The position numbers and the translations under genes were made by a program. The notes under the pieces are model-generated. The model did not search any database. It was not told the DNA's origin and saw only the letters and a list, made by a program, of their open reading frames with translations. Of a DNA stretch of 64,000 nucleotides, positions 1 through 12,581 are shown piece by piece (position 1 is the stretch's first letter; each line of letters opens with the position of its first letter). Source of the DNA: Alitta virens (taxonomy: Eukaryota > Annelida > Polychaeta > Phyllodocida > Nereididae); NCBI GenBank assembly GCA_932294295.1, contig OW028583.1:372001-436000 (forward strand). The letters are read 5' to 3'.

Positions 1-129
1 ATCGCAAGGCCCAGGTTTCAAAGATGCCTGTGATGGAACTAGTGAAGCTTCTATTTTACAATAAAAGATTTTGCAATACAATTGTGTATGAAGTAAAACA
101 TGGTATCAGATTGAGTACAGTCATTTGCC

Positions 130-425
130 TTTCTTGTGCTGCCTTGGTTAACTGTCGCAATAAGGATGAATTAAAAGTAAATCTCTTGACCTACAAAACT
201 CTAAATGGATGTTCTCCAATATCATCCTAGTCTGTCTCTGCACTCCTCATTAAGCCAGTTACAAAAACATCACACAAAGGGCTAATGTGGAGATCATGTT
301 TTTAAAGCCTGTGCACCAACAATGTGGAATGCCCTGCCAGAAACCATCAAATGTGCCATAATCATTAATGATTTTAAGAGACTACGGAAGTCCTATTATT
401 TTAGACTCTCTTATAATATATAACT
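130..425 (+). pseudogene. Decayed C-terminal end of a LINE reverse transcriptase ORF
   Basis: Fragments of a typical L2/CR1/Jockey-type C-terminus appear in shifting frames. A segment near 190-230 reads LLTYKTLNGCSP. A second, near 331-415, reads APTMWNALPETIKC followed by NDFKRLRKSYYF, a common end motif of invertebrate non-LTR reverse transcriptases. Stops and frame changes lie between them, so it cannot be functional. Upstream sequence is cut by the window edge. The family is assigned by motif style only. Confidence 0.6.
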
Positions 426-435
426 GATATTATCA

Positions 436-1425
436 TTGTATTATATCAAACTTAAACTGTATGAAAGTGAACAATCAAGGATCCTTAGCGAGATAAATGA
501 CTCTGAGAAGCACCCAAAACTAAGAACATACAAATTATTTAAAACTACGTATTGCTTTGAACCTTATCTAAATCTCAACCTCCCCAAGAAAACCTATAAT
601 AACATAGCAAGATTTAGACTTAGCTCACATAACCTCAAAATTGAAACTGGAAGACATGAGACCCCTAAAATACCATTAGCAGAAAGAAAATGTAATAAAT
701 GTGATAGTAATGAAGTAGAAAATGAACTACATTGTCTCTTAATTTGTACAATTATGCAGAACCCAGAAATCAATTAATCCTAAAAGCAAATAAACTGATT
801 CCAAATTTCCATAACTTAGATAAAATACATCAATTTAAAGCACTAATGTCAAATAAAGAACCTGAAATGATATATGCTCTTGGTAATTTCCTAATTAAAG
901 TAATGTAGACTTTAATTACAACTGGGCTCCTCCGATATGACACTCCCTGACATGACTGTCAACACAAATTAGAAGAGCCAAATGCCAGGGTCAGCGCAAT
1001 GTTGCCTGTTACTTTTTTATTTTTATACATGTGAACATTCTTATCTTTTTGTGTTAATTTGAATCTTATTGTGTTATTATGATGAGTATTTGTGTATATT
1101 TTTGTAAAATTTTAATCTAATATTGATATTATAATCAGTATTTGTGATTTGATCTGTGATTTTATTTGCTATCTTTCATGTACTTATATATATATATATT
1201 ATTTCGCCTTAATACTGAATGTTTAAGAGCAGGACTCTGTCCAGAAAACATCAAATTGTGGCAACTGAGACCTTAAATGTTAAGCTGTATATTATGTATA
1301 AAATAATGAGAACTTGTACATCAGATTTTTGTACATGTAGTTTTAGATAGACGTAGTGAGTAGATATGTGACATATGTATCTTTTCTGATATGAAAAAGT
1401 GTCAATAAAAGCTATATATATATAT
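436..1425 (+). mobile_element. 3' end of a second non-LTR retrotransposon (LINE fragment)
   Basis: An open frame at 436-777 encodes a basic segment with RLSSHNLKIETGRHE and a CxxC...HxxxxC cluster (CNKCDSNEVENELHCLLIC). This pattern is seen at the extreme C-terminus of many mollusc and cnidarian LINE polymerases. After a frame change near 755 the coding similarity continues to a stop near 908. An AT-rich 3' UTR follows, with AATAAA near 1403 and a short TA run that could be the tail. No catalytic reverse transcriptase domain is present, so this is a 5'-truncated, dead copy. Confidence 0.55.
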
Positions 1426-2279
1426 AATTTAAAGATTTTTTTTTAGCTATCTTTTGATTTTTTCTATGAATATATACAGATATACAATGTCATTTCTTGC
1501 AGTTTAAATTCTGGATGGCATTAATGTATGTCCCCAAGAGGAATGAACGAGTAAGGGTCTGACCGACAATTTTTTTATTAGTTCCAAATGTAATCAAGAT
1601 TAATTTATTAAATTAAACTTTAAAAATGTATCAAATTGAGGTGTATCATATGGAATAAACAGAAGGGAGCTCTATGAAGTGACTTAGGGTATACAGTAGA
1701 ACTAAGAAGATCCTCTGTAACTGTGTTTCAATCCAACCAGTATTAATTGGAGCCTGGCTCTAAAACTCAGTAATGGGGATTAGGGTGAGTGTGGCCTCAG
1801 CAAAATTCTACTAAATTGCTTCCCGACTGTACATGTCCTGTTGTCCTCTGGTGTTCACAATTAGAATTCTATCCAAATATAAATATCTAAATATATAACA
1901 TATTTTACAAAACAAAATGCAATTTTTTTAATTAACTGGACAGGTATATGTCATTTTACTAAGTGAGCTGTGTGCCCACTTAAACGCTCTACATTAAACA
2001 GTATTAAAAAATATTTCAAAATTTTGCTAATAATATAGAATTTCCTTTACAATATAAAATTGGAATAAACTCATTCATGTAAATCGACGTTTTGGTGTTG
2101 AGAGTTGTGAAATGGGTGTACAGTTAGTGCCATGAATAAAAACAAACCCCAGATTATGCTTTTGAAATGTAGTTGAATTCCATGCTAACTATGATCAAAA
2201 CAATACTAAAATAATGCAATTATGCATGATGTTTTCATTGTGTCTATCTGGTGAGAGTGTAGTAGTCTACCTCCACTGG
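1426..2279. other. AT-rich intergenic stretch, nothing recognised
   Basis: Long A/T runs and no open frame with plausible coding character. I see no RNA gene, no inverted repeat of note and no clear element ends. Confidence 0.5.
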
Positions 2280-2284
2280 ATGCA

Positions 2285-2535
2285 CCTGTAGCAGCAGCGT
2301 CTGCGGAGCTGGCCATTGAGTCTGTAATAGATGCAGAATAAATGGCATCGAACACACCTCCTGGTTTGCAGCTCATCATCCACAACTGGTGGAAGGAGGG
2401 GGTCGCCTGGTTTTAAGCTGTCAGGGACGGGGATGCTGTCTGGGGGAAGTTCATCATTTCAAGGATCCTCAGGTCCGTCGTCATCACCAGGGGGCATTTC
2501 TGTAGGAGGTGCAGGGGTGCTGCCCTCTTGTGGTG
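2285..2535 (-). pseudogene. Possible decayed exon encoding an acidic, proline-rich segment
   Basis: On the minus strand one frame reads EMPPGDDDGPEDP, then a stop, then NDELPPDSIPVPDSLKPGDP and on to a Cys/Arg-rich end (TRRCVRCHLFCIYYRLNGQ). The composition is protein-like rather than random AT-rich sequence, but the in-frame stop argues against a working exon. No family was recognised. It could be a fragment of a transposon-encoded protein. The call rests on composition alone. Confidence 0.2.
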
Positions 2536-2660
2536 CAAATGTAGAACATTCAGTCTGCAAGGAATGCAACAAATTGTAGATTGAAGTTTTAATGACTGCA
2601 TGCCCTCTTGTGGAGCAAATTGAGAATATTCAGCTGCAAAGATTGCATTTATAGATTGAA
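2518..2660. repeat. Two diverged copies of a ~80-bp direct repeat
   Basis: The phrase TGCCCTCTTGTGG...GCAAAT followed by a block rich in ATTCAG, TGCAA and TAGATTGA occurs twice in a row with mismatches. It is a short, old tandem duplication with no evident function. Confidence 0.45.
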
Positions 2661-2817
2661 CAATGATAGATAGTGTCACAAATGAAGTCTTGATAGTGTC
2701 CCCAGATAGCATTCCAAATCAGAACAACATTGTTACAACATCATTTCAAAATTATAAATGTAAGTTGACCTAATCAATTGAATTGTAATTGTGGACAGGT
2801 TTAGATAGAATAACAGT

Positions 2818-2900
2818 GTGGGAGAGTGTGGGAGAGTGTGGGAGTGTGTGAAAGGGTGTGAAAGAGTGTGAAAGAGTGTGAGACAGTGTGAGACACTGTG
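2818..2900. repeat. 10-bp minisatellite (GAGTGTGGGA type)
   Basis: About eight units of a ten-base motif drift from GAGTGTGGGA to GAGTGTGAAA to GAGTGTGAGA across the block. Confidence 0.8.
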
Positions 2901-2905
2901 AGTCT

Positions 2906-3639
2906 CAGGGAGTTGAGAAAGACTCTGGATTGGCCTGTTAAGCTGTAATTGTAACTAAAAACATTGTTATAGAGTAGCCCATTTGAAATGCCACACTAGC
3001 TGTGTCTATGTTTATGGCATTGTAAAAAAAAAAAAATTTTTTGATCATTGAAGACTAGGATCATTTGATAAAAATCATTCAGCTGTATGGATAAGTGTAC
3101 AGCAATATTCAGTAATATCAAGACACAAAAACAAAAAATCTAATATTCCTGGTAACTTTTTCATGCAAAATCTTAATATAACAAGATTATTCAAAGGCTT
3201 ATTTCTGATGCCTGGATGCTTGATAAAAAATTGTTATGCGTCTGGCTTATGGATAAATGGAGCATATACATATGAGTGAATCCATGCTTTTTCTAAATCC
3301 TGGGTAATATTTCAATCATAACGTAGATTACAATTTCAAGGAACTCTAGATAGGGTTTATGAATAGCCCTTCAGTGAAGACAATTGATATTAGATCTAAA
3401 ACACAAATGATATTGCATTACAAGTACCCAATGTTCTTTCTATTATGTAAATGTAAACATTTTTTACTTGGTTTAGAGCCTTGGCAAGCCTGTTCAAACT
3501 TGAGCCTTTTTAGCTACCTTGTGAGCATACAGCCAGCATACAGATGTTCCTCTAATTTATGTACTAGTATTCATAAAAAAAAGACTAGTTTTGCTGCCTT
3601 CCATGCATGTACACTTATCAGACTCTAAGAATTAAATTA
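2906..3639. other. Intergenic stretch, nothing recognised
   Basis: AT-rich sequence. The longest open frame is about 90 codons and has no coding signature. No RNA gene or element end was seen. Confidence 0.45.
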
Positions 3640-4630
3640 GTTCCTGTGCCAGACCCCAATTTTTGAGATATTGGTACCACTTGAGTGGGCAAAAGTTACT
3701 ATATATTTTCTGTAAAGCTTATATTCTCCGGACTTTGAAAATGTATGATAACCACCTCAACAAGGTAGCTTTTAGAAAATACAGCATGACAAAGTCGGAA
3801 AAGTCAGCCAATTTCTATTTAATGTTAATTCCTTCATTTTTCATATCTCAAGAAGGAAAAATGGTATTTACATGCAAAAAGTGTCTAAATTTATGTTTCT
3901 GGGATGGAAAATTGATTTATGACACCAAAAGTGGGATTCAAGGTCAAGATCATGCTCAAAAGTCAAGGTCATTGTCAAAAACATGGTAACAGACTTCATT
4001 TGTTCAAAACCCTTTAGCGTTACTGAATTGACAATGACCTTGACCTTTGAGTTTGACCTTGACCTACAATCACATTTTGAACATCATAAGTACATCCCAG
4101 AAAACATATCTTCACACATTTCTTGCAAGTTTAAATCATTTTCACTTCAAAGAATACATTTATTTGCAGAAAGAGTGTTGAATTTACTGGGTAATACATG
4201 CCATGATCTAAGATCTTAAGTTCATAACCAAAAGAAATTTTGAGAAAGCTTATTATCTGTACTTTACATATGCTTCATAATTAGTGTCATCTGGGTGGTA
4301 TTAGTGCAGGTACAACATCTGGAATAAAGTCCTATATGAAATTTTACAATTTTATTCTATTTACAATGATCTTGACCTTTGAGCATGACCTTGACCTTTA
4401 ATCCCATTTCTTGTATCATGAATCGATTTGCCATCCATGAAAATATATATTTATGCACTTTTTGCGAGTTGATATCATTTTTCATTCGGAGACTACACTA
4501 ATTTAAAGTTATTAGAATGAACATGGAATTTGCAGAGCAATACTCACTGGGATCTAAAATATGCATTATAACCAAAAGAAACCATAATGTACATGTATAT
4601 CCATCCATCCACCTATCCACCTCTCCATCC
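3640..4630. repeat. Interspersed repeat with TGACCTTGACCT motifs
   Basis: Around 3935-4070 and again at 4365-4400, runs built on TGACCTTGACCTTTGA appear on both strands, surrounded by similar flanking phrases. This looks like two diverged pieces of one interspersed repeat. The open frames in it (up to 108 codons) show no protein family and are treated as chance. Confidence 0.4.
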
Positions 4631-4646
4631 ATCCATCCATCCATAG
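4600..4646. repeat. (CATC)n microsatellite
   Basis: A tetranucleotide run of CATC, interrupted by CACCTATCCACCTCT. Confidence 0.85.
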
Positions 4647-5410
4647 TAGCACTTACATTTTATTTTCTTCAGGCATACACATGGCCTTGATACACTATAC
4701 ATCCAGGGAGCCTTACTTTAACCAGTCTGTTGAATGGTAGTCTCCTGTAAATCTGGGAGAGTCAACAGTGACTCATCATGTGGGAGATAGAATTTCAAAG
4801 TACACATACAATGTCTCATGTCATAAACGTAATTGATGAAAAATTTAAAGTGGATGACAATGAGTTTCAAGTTCTAAATCCCCTGTCAATCATTCCTAAA
4901 TGTGATCATCTTTTGCTATTTCTACCAAATTCTCAGGGCGGCATTTTAAAATGTAGGTAGTTTTATTTGGCATCATACTTCCTGCTCGGATAACATAATC
5001 GCTTCATTTTGAAGCCAGCCCGTTGTTACCCAAAATCCAAGTCATACAAATGCCTTGGGGATTGAATATAAAAACATTAGGGTAATATTAACCCAGGACT
5101 TCATCAATTGTATGCTATTGTTTTTATCTTCCAGCACAAGGCCGTATGTCAGGAGACAACCCCGTCCTCCCACCAGGGCAATACATTTTACCCTTTCCAA
5201 TTCAGACTTTCGCACAATCTACCGTCTTCCTTTGAAGGAGGCGTTGGGCATATCCTCTACCAACTGAAAGCTTCAATTGAAATGCCATGGCAGTTTGACC
5301 ATGTCAATAAGCAATCGTTTACTGTGGTGTAGCTTGTTGGTTTGAACAATATTCCAAATGCAAGGGTAAATATCAGTTGTGTGACTCTTAGTATTAAATG
5401 AGTTAATTGT
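4647..5410. other. Intergenic stretch, nothing firmly recognised
   Basis: Several overlapping short open frames (60-75 codons) in different phases carry no motif I know. No element ends or RNA gene were seen. Confidence 0.4.
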
Positions 5411-5695
5411 AAAGTGTGCTATGTTTCAAGGGCTTCAATTGTGTTAATCTTTGGGCGCAATTGATTTACTAGTAAAGTGTGCTATGTTTCAAGGGCTTTA
5501 ATTGTGTTAGAATTGTGTTAATATTGGTGTGAAATGGGTTTACTAATAAAGTGTGCTATGTTTCAAGTGCTGCAATTGTGTGACTTTTGATTGAAATGGG
5601 CTTATTAGTAAAGTGTGCTATGTTTGAAGGGCTTTAATTGTGCTAATCTTTTTGAGAAATAGGTTAACCAATAAAGTGTACTATGTTTCAAGATC
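5411..5695. repeat. Five tandem units of 62-74 bp
   Basis: The phrase AAAGTGTGCTATGTTTCAAG recurs at about 5411, 5474, 5548, 5610 and 5674, each followed by a variable TTTAATTGTG part. Successive spacings are 63, 74, 62 and 64 bp. This is a minisatellite, not a gene. Confidence 0.8.
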
Positions 5696-6068
5696 TCAGC
5701 TATATTCTATGTTTCAAGTACACATGATCACTAAAACATGCATCAAAACTCCATCTTATACTTTTGAAAGATCAGTCACACAAATATAGAAAAGCCACAG
5801 TGATATACATTCATAGACAACAGTTTCAATATATACTGTTGAATCTGATGCCATCTTTAAGGACCATTACCAGGTTTTGCAACTTCTGAATAATTTGTAA
5901 CACACATCTTGTGTAACACTGATATTTTACTTTTTACCACTTTTGTTCAAGGAGCTTTACATTACTGAGCAACTACACTAGGTAGTATTACACATTAGTA
6001 TCTTAGTCGTAAACTTTTATATATGATAAACCTAAACAAATGTAACAACATTGCACAAAATGAACATC
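5696..6068. other. Intergenic stretch, nothing recognised
   Basis: AT-rich with no plausible coding frame, RNA gene or element end. Confidence 0.45.
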
Positions 6069-6075
6069 TATCTGT

Positions 6076-6113
<38 letters not shown>

Positions 6114-6176
6114 GTTTATCTATCTGTTTATCTATCTATCTATCTATCTATCTATCTGTTTATCTATCTATCTATC
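6069..6176. repeat. (TATC)n microsatellite with TGTT interruptions
   Basis: Roughly 27 tetramers of CTAT, interrupted four times by CTGTTTAT. The open frames that run through it, with translated IYLS repeats, are artefacts. Confidence 0.95.
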
Positions 6177-6179
6177 GTG

Positions 6180-7050
6180 TTCTCTTTATGTGTATTTTTC
6201 TTAATTCAGATTCCACAGGAAAGAGGTGATGACACAATGATCTATTGTTGTTTCGCGTTTGGTTCGATTTCTGCTTACTTAAAATTAAACCATTCTGGAT
6301 ATGTCCTGGGTGAATACATTGTCATGAATGGCGAGGTGAATAGCAGAAGCACTCAAAAATTCAGGAACATTCAATTAGAATTATAAATGGTAAGTATGTT
6401 AAAGATAATGACAATTATTCAATCTAAATCACATCACCAGGTCTTCTGGAGGTTTCAGCAGTGAGTGAGAGGTAACATAATTTCCTTGCAGTATTCCTTT
6501 TTATTTAATTATTTTTTCTATATTTTGTGAGAAGTCTCGTCTTTCAAGCAGGCCTCCAGAGAAGCCCTTAAGGACTAATGACTAAACAGATATGAGATAT
6601 ATATATATATAAACAAAAAAGGAAAAAGTGCAGTATGGCAGACCCAAATTTATGACCATATTTTGCAAGTTTCACAAACAAACAGCGGCAGTTTTCTCAG
6701 CAAGATCACTGTATATTTTTCCTTTTTCTAACCCCAAACCCCAGCTACGCTTCACAAATGCTATTCTTGTTGAGCAAGAATCTCAAAACTTGGTGAGTTG
6801 TTCAAAATAATATTTTTTATATCCTGTGGACTCCAAATTTGGGCATAAATTCGAGTCCGCTAAACTTCACTAAACCCTAAAAAAGGATCCAAAAACACCA
6901 TGTTTCACTACAATCTTCCATAGCATGACATTTGAACTTTATTTTTTTAACGAGGATTGTGACATGAACATGCTTGTGCTTAATGGCATTACCGATACAT
7001 CTTTGCCTAATTGTCACAAGGTTCTAAAACCAAACATATTTCTTTCATAA
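6180..7050. other. Intergenic stretch, nothing recognised
   Basis: AT-rich, with a (TA)n run near 6600. No open frame shows family motifs. Confidence 0.4.
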
Positions 7051-7325
7051 CAGTTAGTTAGTTAGTTAGTTAGTTAGTGTTATTGTTTAACGCCTCATCA
7101 GCACCTGAGTGGGCTATGTAGAGGCTCTCTAGGGTAAGATTGATTATCTATAGTTGGTAGTAGAAACCAGAAGCATGTAAAAAATCAATAATTGTCTGCG
7201 TTGGATAGCTGGAGCAGCTTGTGCAATGTGCACTGTCCTGTTTTAGCCACTGAGGATAGAGGACTTCACCCCAAGTATTTCCACCCTCGCCGCGTGGAGG
7301 CCCAGGACCTTTGAGGGCTCTTTCA
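7051..7325. repeat. Interspersed repeat headed by (AGTT)n
   Basis: A run of TTAG tetramers at 7053-7078 is followed by GTTTAACGCCTCATCAGC and a 250-bp body rich in GC for this region. A microsatellite head plus a unique body is typical of a SINE-like or LINE-tail repeat read from its 3' end. The family is not recognised. Confidence 0.4.
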
Positions 7326-7387
7326 TAACAGTAATGACAATCATTAAATTATTAAATTAGGTTTATTCTTATTTTGCCCACCTAAAG

Positions 7388-8200
7388 CTGGTGCTGCCAC
7401 CTATACGATACGTATCGTCGATATAGTCAATCAATATTCGATACGTATCATCAATATGCAGTTGGAATAAAGAAATAGAATAAAATGGCTTGGGAACCAC
7501 AAATTAATGTGGCCATTTTCCTTTTGAAGCCATATTGGTTTACATTCCATCTATTTTCTTATCAGAAAATCACCTTTCTTATGCTTAGTTATTCATAAAT
7601 CATAATTGACAATAATTTCTGGTAAGGTCTCCTAGAAAACGTACCATATGCACAATCACTAAGATTAGTTTTGTTGTATACATATATTCCAGAACTGTGT
7701 AAAACTTACAGGTATTCTCTATTATGATAGGTCAAAATAATGTAAGTCAGTTTTCAGCCTCTTTTTTAAAAGCCAAATCTTGTAATAATGGCAAAAAAAG
7801 TGGACATCAATGAGGAATCCTATAACTTATATGTTGATGGTAACCTGAGGTAATAGAGTAATAGTAGGAAGTTGAATTAATTTTATCAGGCCTACAAATT
7901 CTCTGCTTTGATACGTTGAATTGCAATTAACTATTGACACATTGCTTGGTTGTGGTCAAGTTCAATTCACATTTTAGATTAACACCAGCAATCATGTGGG
8001 CAACTTCCTAATTGCAATTCATCAAAGTTCAATTGATTAAGGATTGTACAAGACTATTGAATCACTTTCCCAGCATGTAAATACATTAAAATTACGTCAT
8101 ATCGTATCGAAAAACGGCGCGGCCGTACCGGTATTCATATCGGAAGAAGCGTACCGGTTTACTCGATAAATATCGTACCGGTATGGAGCACTAGCGCCAC
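7388..8200. mobile_element. Possible non-autonomous hAT-like DNA element
   Basis: The two ends are enriched in near-inverted phrases. CTGGTGCTGCC followed by ATACGATACG lies at the left. At the right, the reverse complement reads CTAGTGCTCCA followed by GGTACGATAT. The ends are rich in TATCG/CGATA motifs, as in several hAT-type short elements. No transposase frame lies between them and I could not find a clean 8-bp target duplication, so this is tentative. Confidence 0.3.
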
Positions 8201-8781
8201 CTCCTGGAAATCAGATGCCACCTCATGAAATGCAACATCAGCCAGATAGACCACTTAAGGTTTAGCCACAAATGGTGAAACGCGTTGCATTAAGAACAAG
8301 ATTCACATGGAGCCATAGCCTATCACAAGAGCAAGTTCCCCTCCAAAACGATATTGTTTTCAGACAACCCCATAATAACTCTTGGTTAAAGAGGTTGTCT
8401 GTACTGTAGTTATCAGCATATTATTTGCTTCATAATGTTTTTATTCATATCATGTCCCAACTTTTATTGTCATTCATTGACGAGGGTGACCCTGACAATA
8501 ATGGCATTCCTTTCATATCTATCAATATCCAGTACGTTTTGTAACCAAGTACAATTTACTTTTATATCATATATGAATTTATCTTGTGTGAATTGCATTT
8601 TGTTATTGTTAGAAGTTTAATATAACAACAACTTATTAAAAATAAAAATACAACGTACTGCTTATTCCAGTTTATTTTGCAAACGTGTGGTTGCAACGTT
8701 GTTTTTGAATTCCTGATCACCCTTGTCTTTATCCAATTTTAGGCAACTGTTTGCCTGGTAAGACTGTAAACAATACTGATA
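8201..8781. other. Flank of IR1, nothing recognised
   Basis: AT-rich single-copy-looking sequence up to the outer edge of the giant inverted repeat. Confidence 0.4.
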
Positions 8782-11028
8782 ATGAGATTTGGATGTGTGA
8801 TTATAAGGTAACTGTTCTATATTCAACTGAAATTGTGAGCTGCCACAATAATTACTTTTTGTAAAAATCAACATTACAATTGGTGTGTTAAAAAGCCGGT
8901 TTCCGACGTAAAAACACCCTCCGTATTTGGTTTATTATCTTGTTTGTTCATTCACCAACAATTACCAAAATCTTGCATTGTGTTTTTCATGATATTTTCA
9001 AAAATTTTCTGAAATTTCATAATTATATGTGCAATATTTTTAACACAATTGAGCCTCAAACATGGGCTACCAGCTGAGGTAAATATTCTTGATTTCACTG
9101 CATGGAGAACAGGAGCATATGACAGTAAGAACATAGAACTAAAAAGGGATGGCACTAATTCGGATCTAATGCTAAAATTATGCCAAATATACCAAATGAT
9201 AACTTAAAGGCTCTACTTTAAGTCTGTACCGCATCTTGATGAGGCCAAAACACCAATCTGGAGAAAATCTGGTGTGTCCCACAATCATGAAAGATAGTTG
9301 ACACCTGTTGCTCAGTCCAGTTGCTACTCGCCATAATAAATAATGGACTAAAGTGTTGTTTTTGTTTTGGCCCACACAGTTGTCACAGTGAAAGTTGATG
9401 TTCTTATTGGCGATGGCATGCGTTTGAAGATAATGGTGGAGGTAGCTCACTGTCTCATTCGCACCTTTCCCAGTGTTCTGGCTCTCGTCGATCAAATAGT
9501 TGACTTGCTTTGGGAGCATCTCACAACAAATTCCAAATAACAGTACTTTCCTAGGTGTTTTGAAGTACAAGGGTCCCACCTGTTGAGCATTGTGCGGCAT
9601 GAACAAATTTTGTGCATAGTCAAAAGATAAGTGGATAGCGCCATTGTTGTCCTCTGCTGTGGATGCAGCGCATTGTTGTGTGTACTCTAAACGGCAGTCT
9701 TTTGCCTTCTTTAGGTGTTCCTCTTGTTGTCTAAGTCTTGCACTCTTCTCCTCCTCTGTGCAGTTGACAGATCTGATTATTATATTGTTGTTTTGTTGAC
9801 AAGTTTCACAAAGATCAGTCTGCACTTTCATGACTGTGACATGCGGCAAGTACATCTGCCAAAGGGCTTTAAACTTTGAAAGCCCCAGTGGTTTTTACCG
9901 TCTTCAATGCAACTCTGGACATACAGCTTCCAAATGCATACTTTTGTGGTGTCACTTGGAAGCATTTGAACTGAAAAGTCACGCTGATTTGGCATTCTTC
10001 CACGGCAGTGGTTGTGAGTTGGCTGTTGAATAATTGCTGATGAAGTTAATAGCATGCTGTTCTTCAACTGGTGATGATGCATGTTTTGGATGCTTTCCAC
10101 TATTACCATGTCTGCGTGGTTCAAGCCCATGTTGGTCATAGTGTTTTATGAGATTGCTGTACCTTTTCCTCCCCAGACCATGGATGTACAGGAATGTTGT
10201 TCTACAGATCTGATGTCCCTTAAAGTAGTACTTCATCTGTAAAGAAGAATTTCCGAATTATAATTATAAAAGTTTAACACAAAGTTTTCACTGTGTCTTT
10301 CAGTTTCACTCAAGGATAAACAGCACAAAACACGCTGCAAATATCCCTTACCTCAGCTCTTTTCCTCTCTTTAGCTTTAGTGTGGGAAGTTGTGCATTGG
10401 ATGTAGGTGGTATCATATCTGTGCTGGTGGAGATGTCCTAGGATCAGGAGGTCCAAGTCCTCATCACACAGCTCAGCTATGTTTATCTTGGCTACTTGAA
10501 TAATGTCATGTCCCAATACTTCACAACATGGCTTATCTGCAACCAGTTAAATAAAGTTTCATGAAATCATGATTTAGACAATGTATTATTTGATTTCTTG
10601 CTTTTTATATATTTAATTTACAAGACAATAATAATTCACTCTTCATTTTCAAGAAAAAGATTTAATTAGCAATTTCAAGTATGCAATGCTAGCTTAACAA
10701 TATGTGTTGTTTACATTATTACCATAGAGATAGGAACATCCACAGCCATCAGCACGGAACTTCACTGTCTCAGACCAGAATCTGTCATCTTCTAAACTTG
10801 GCTCTGGCAACACTGGATTTGCCTGATCTCCACCACCCCCAACTGTGAAATCCTCATCACTTCCAGCATTAAGTAAAGCTGCAAAAAAAGAAATTATAAA
10901 GTCATAGAGACATTGCTCAGATGAATATAGCTGGATTCAGTTTTAGTACTCATCTTAAAAGTGAGGTCTCAAATTAAAACCGGTTTCATTTAGCTCAAAC
11001 TAGAGTAGTTAGAGTTTTAAAATTTTAA

Positions 11029-11181
11029 AATCATTTACTGCCTGATTACTTTTTGACTTATTTATCAGATGACTATGAACATGAGTATTTTACCAGAGCA
11101 AGAGGGAATCGCCGTCTACCTGCTGTGAGTCACGAGTTTGCCAGGCAGGCTATTAAATCTAAATTTCCTCATAATTTGTAA
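11029..11181 (+). mobile_element. LINE C-terminal relic inside transposase intron 1 (left arm)
   Basis: A 50-codon frame begins NHLLPDYF, continues HEYFTRARGNRRLP and ends HEFARQAIKSKFPHNL before a stop. This is a classic last segment of L2/CR1-like reverse transcriptases. It lies antisense to the transposase. It is followed by a 3' UTR with an imperfect stem near 11347-11397 (GGGGGCTCCTC against GGAGGAGTCCCCC), a common LINE 3' feature. The element is mostly missing and inactive. Confidence 0.6.
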
Positions 11182-11346
11182 ACAGTTATACATCAATATG
11201 CACTAGACAAGACTGCTACATATGTAATACTTGCCTTAGTTTATTTTTTTTAATTTTTTTTCTTAATTCCTCAAATAAGCGACTTTTGGTCATTGAATTT
11301 GAGTTTTATTAAATCTGAGCAAATTGCATAATTATAATGTAAAGGG

Positions 11347-11397
11347 GGGAAGGGGGCTCCTCAGCAGCGATGATGAGATCATCTTGGAGGAGTCCCC
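11347..11397 (+). other. Imperfect hairpin at LINE 3' UTR (left arm)
   Basis: GGGGGCTCCTC and GGAGGAGTCCCCC can pair around a loop rich in GATGATGAGATC. It is mirrored in the right arm near 37718-37770. It is probably the 3' recognition stem of the relic LINE. Confidence 0.45.
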
Positions 11398-12515
11398 CAG
11401 CTCTACAATGTTTTAATGTTAAAATTGCAATGTAGAAAAGAAACAGAGCAAATAAATGTGATCTGAATCGGAGTGACCTTGAAAATTTAACATTACCTGC
11501 ATTCCAAAGAAATGCAATCTCGTCGTGCTACTTTTGGGGCAAGGTCATAGGCTGTCACTTAATTAACAGTGGCCCTACCCTGGCTTCTAATAAAGAAAAC
11601 ACTATATTTGCAACAGACCATACAGAATAACATAGATCTTAAACTGCACCCAGGTCAATCTTCAAAGAATTATATAAACTATAGCAAAGAAAAATAACTA
11701 TCACAATTTTTTTAAATTCATCGTACTAAATGCAATTTGCGCTAATAGATTTTTGTTAAAAAGTGTGTTATTGCAAATGAAGCAGAAGTTGTAAATAAAA
11801 TGAATATAGGTGGCAGCACATGCTATCAAAACACCTCAAGCCTGGATCCAGTCACTTACTGATCAATGAATCATTGAATGTCAGAAGTACAATCTTATGA
11901 ATTTTGTGGAATGGTATGTATATAAGCATTAACTATCTTATTGATTTGACAGATCCCTGAGATGAACATGGTATAGGCTAGGCTTCGTCCCACTGACTAT
12001 CATTGATAGCTTCCACCCCTAAAAACAAAATGAACTAAGCCAATTTCCCGGAAATCGGACTAACACAGATCAGTCCATTCAATGTTGGAGGGGGAGCTGC
12101 TTAGATTAATAGATAAATCAACATCTCTGACAAAAGTTATAATCCCCTGCTTCTAAGTGAACTTATAGGAAGACATACTAACCTGGTGCTTCAATTTGGC
12201 TCACATCATTGAAATAAAGGTCCTGAGGCTCATCACTGACATCAGTATCAAGCTGGGGAAACTCTGTTGGATCACTGTCATTTGCGCATGCTTCGTCGCC
12301 AGTGACCGTTCCGGTGTCAAACTGATCATGGAAAGTGAAGTAAGTTTGTTCCACTTCCAAAACCTTCTCCAGTGTGTCTTCATCATCATCTTCCAGGCTC
12401 AAACAACAATTATCTGGCAAGCGATCTCTCACTGATGATGCAGTAGACTGGCTAAAAGTTGGCTGTTCATCTGACATGTTTACATTGCCATTGCGCACTT
12501 GTGACTTGCTTGCAC

Positions 12516-12581
12516 TTTCCCGCCAATTTCGCATTTATGACGTCACCACCCGTAAGCCCCCTTTTCCCGTGGCGCGCCACA
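12516..12581 (-). promoter_or_regulatory. Transposase promoter region, left arm (E2F-like, CRE-like, GC palindrome)
   Basis: On the minus strand, reading toward the gene, the order is the 12-bp palindrome GTGGCGCGCCAC (12570-12581), then TGACGTCA (12538-12545), a perfect CRE core, then TTGGCGGGAAA (12516-12526), matching the E2F consensus. All three are repeated in the right arm. The E2F-like site lies inside the longest open frame, which favours the downstream start codon (MSDEQ...). Confidence 0.4.

Larger units (their letters stand above)
9178..12534 (-). pseudogene. DUF7869-like transposase gene, left-arm copy, 3'-truncated
   Basis: The exons mirror those of the right-arm copy: exon 1 12183-12534, exon 2 10723-10878, exon 3 10352-10536, and exon 4 from 10236 down. 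Splice sites (GTTAGT, GTAATA and GTAAGG donors; TTTGCAG, TTGCAG and TTTACAG acceptors) are conserved. Exon 4 keeps the core (FDYAQ, NFHCDNCVGQNKNN, HTRFSPDWCFG) but runs from KMRYR straight into downstream DNA and stops after LKVEPLSYHLVYLA, losing about 150 C-terminal residues. It also carries the same two frame changes in early exon 4 as the right copy. It is therefore doubly broken. It differs from the right copy by clustered substitutions near 12300-12316. Confidence 0.75.

Noticed and set aside
3935..4400. TGACCTTGACCT motifs as nuclear receptor response elements
   Set aside because: They sit inside an interspersed repeat and recur in both orientations without a promoter nearby.
6023..6386. 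Two ORFs through the TATC repeat
   Set aside because: Low-complexity translation (IYLSIYLS) produced by a tetranucleotide run.
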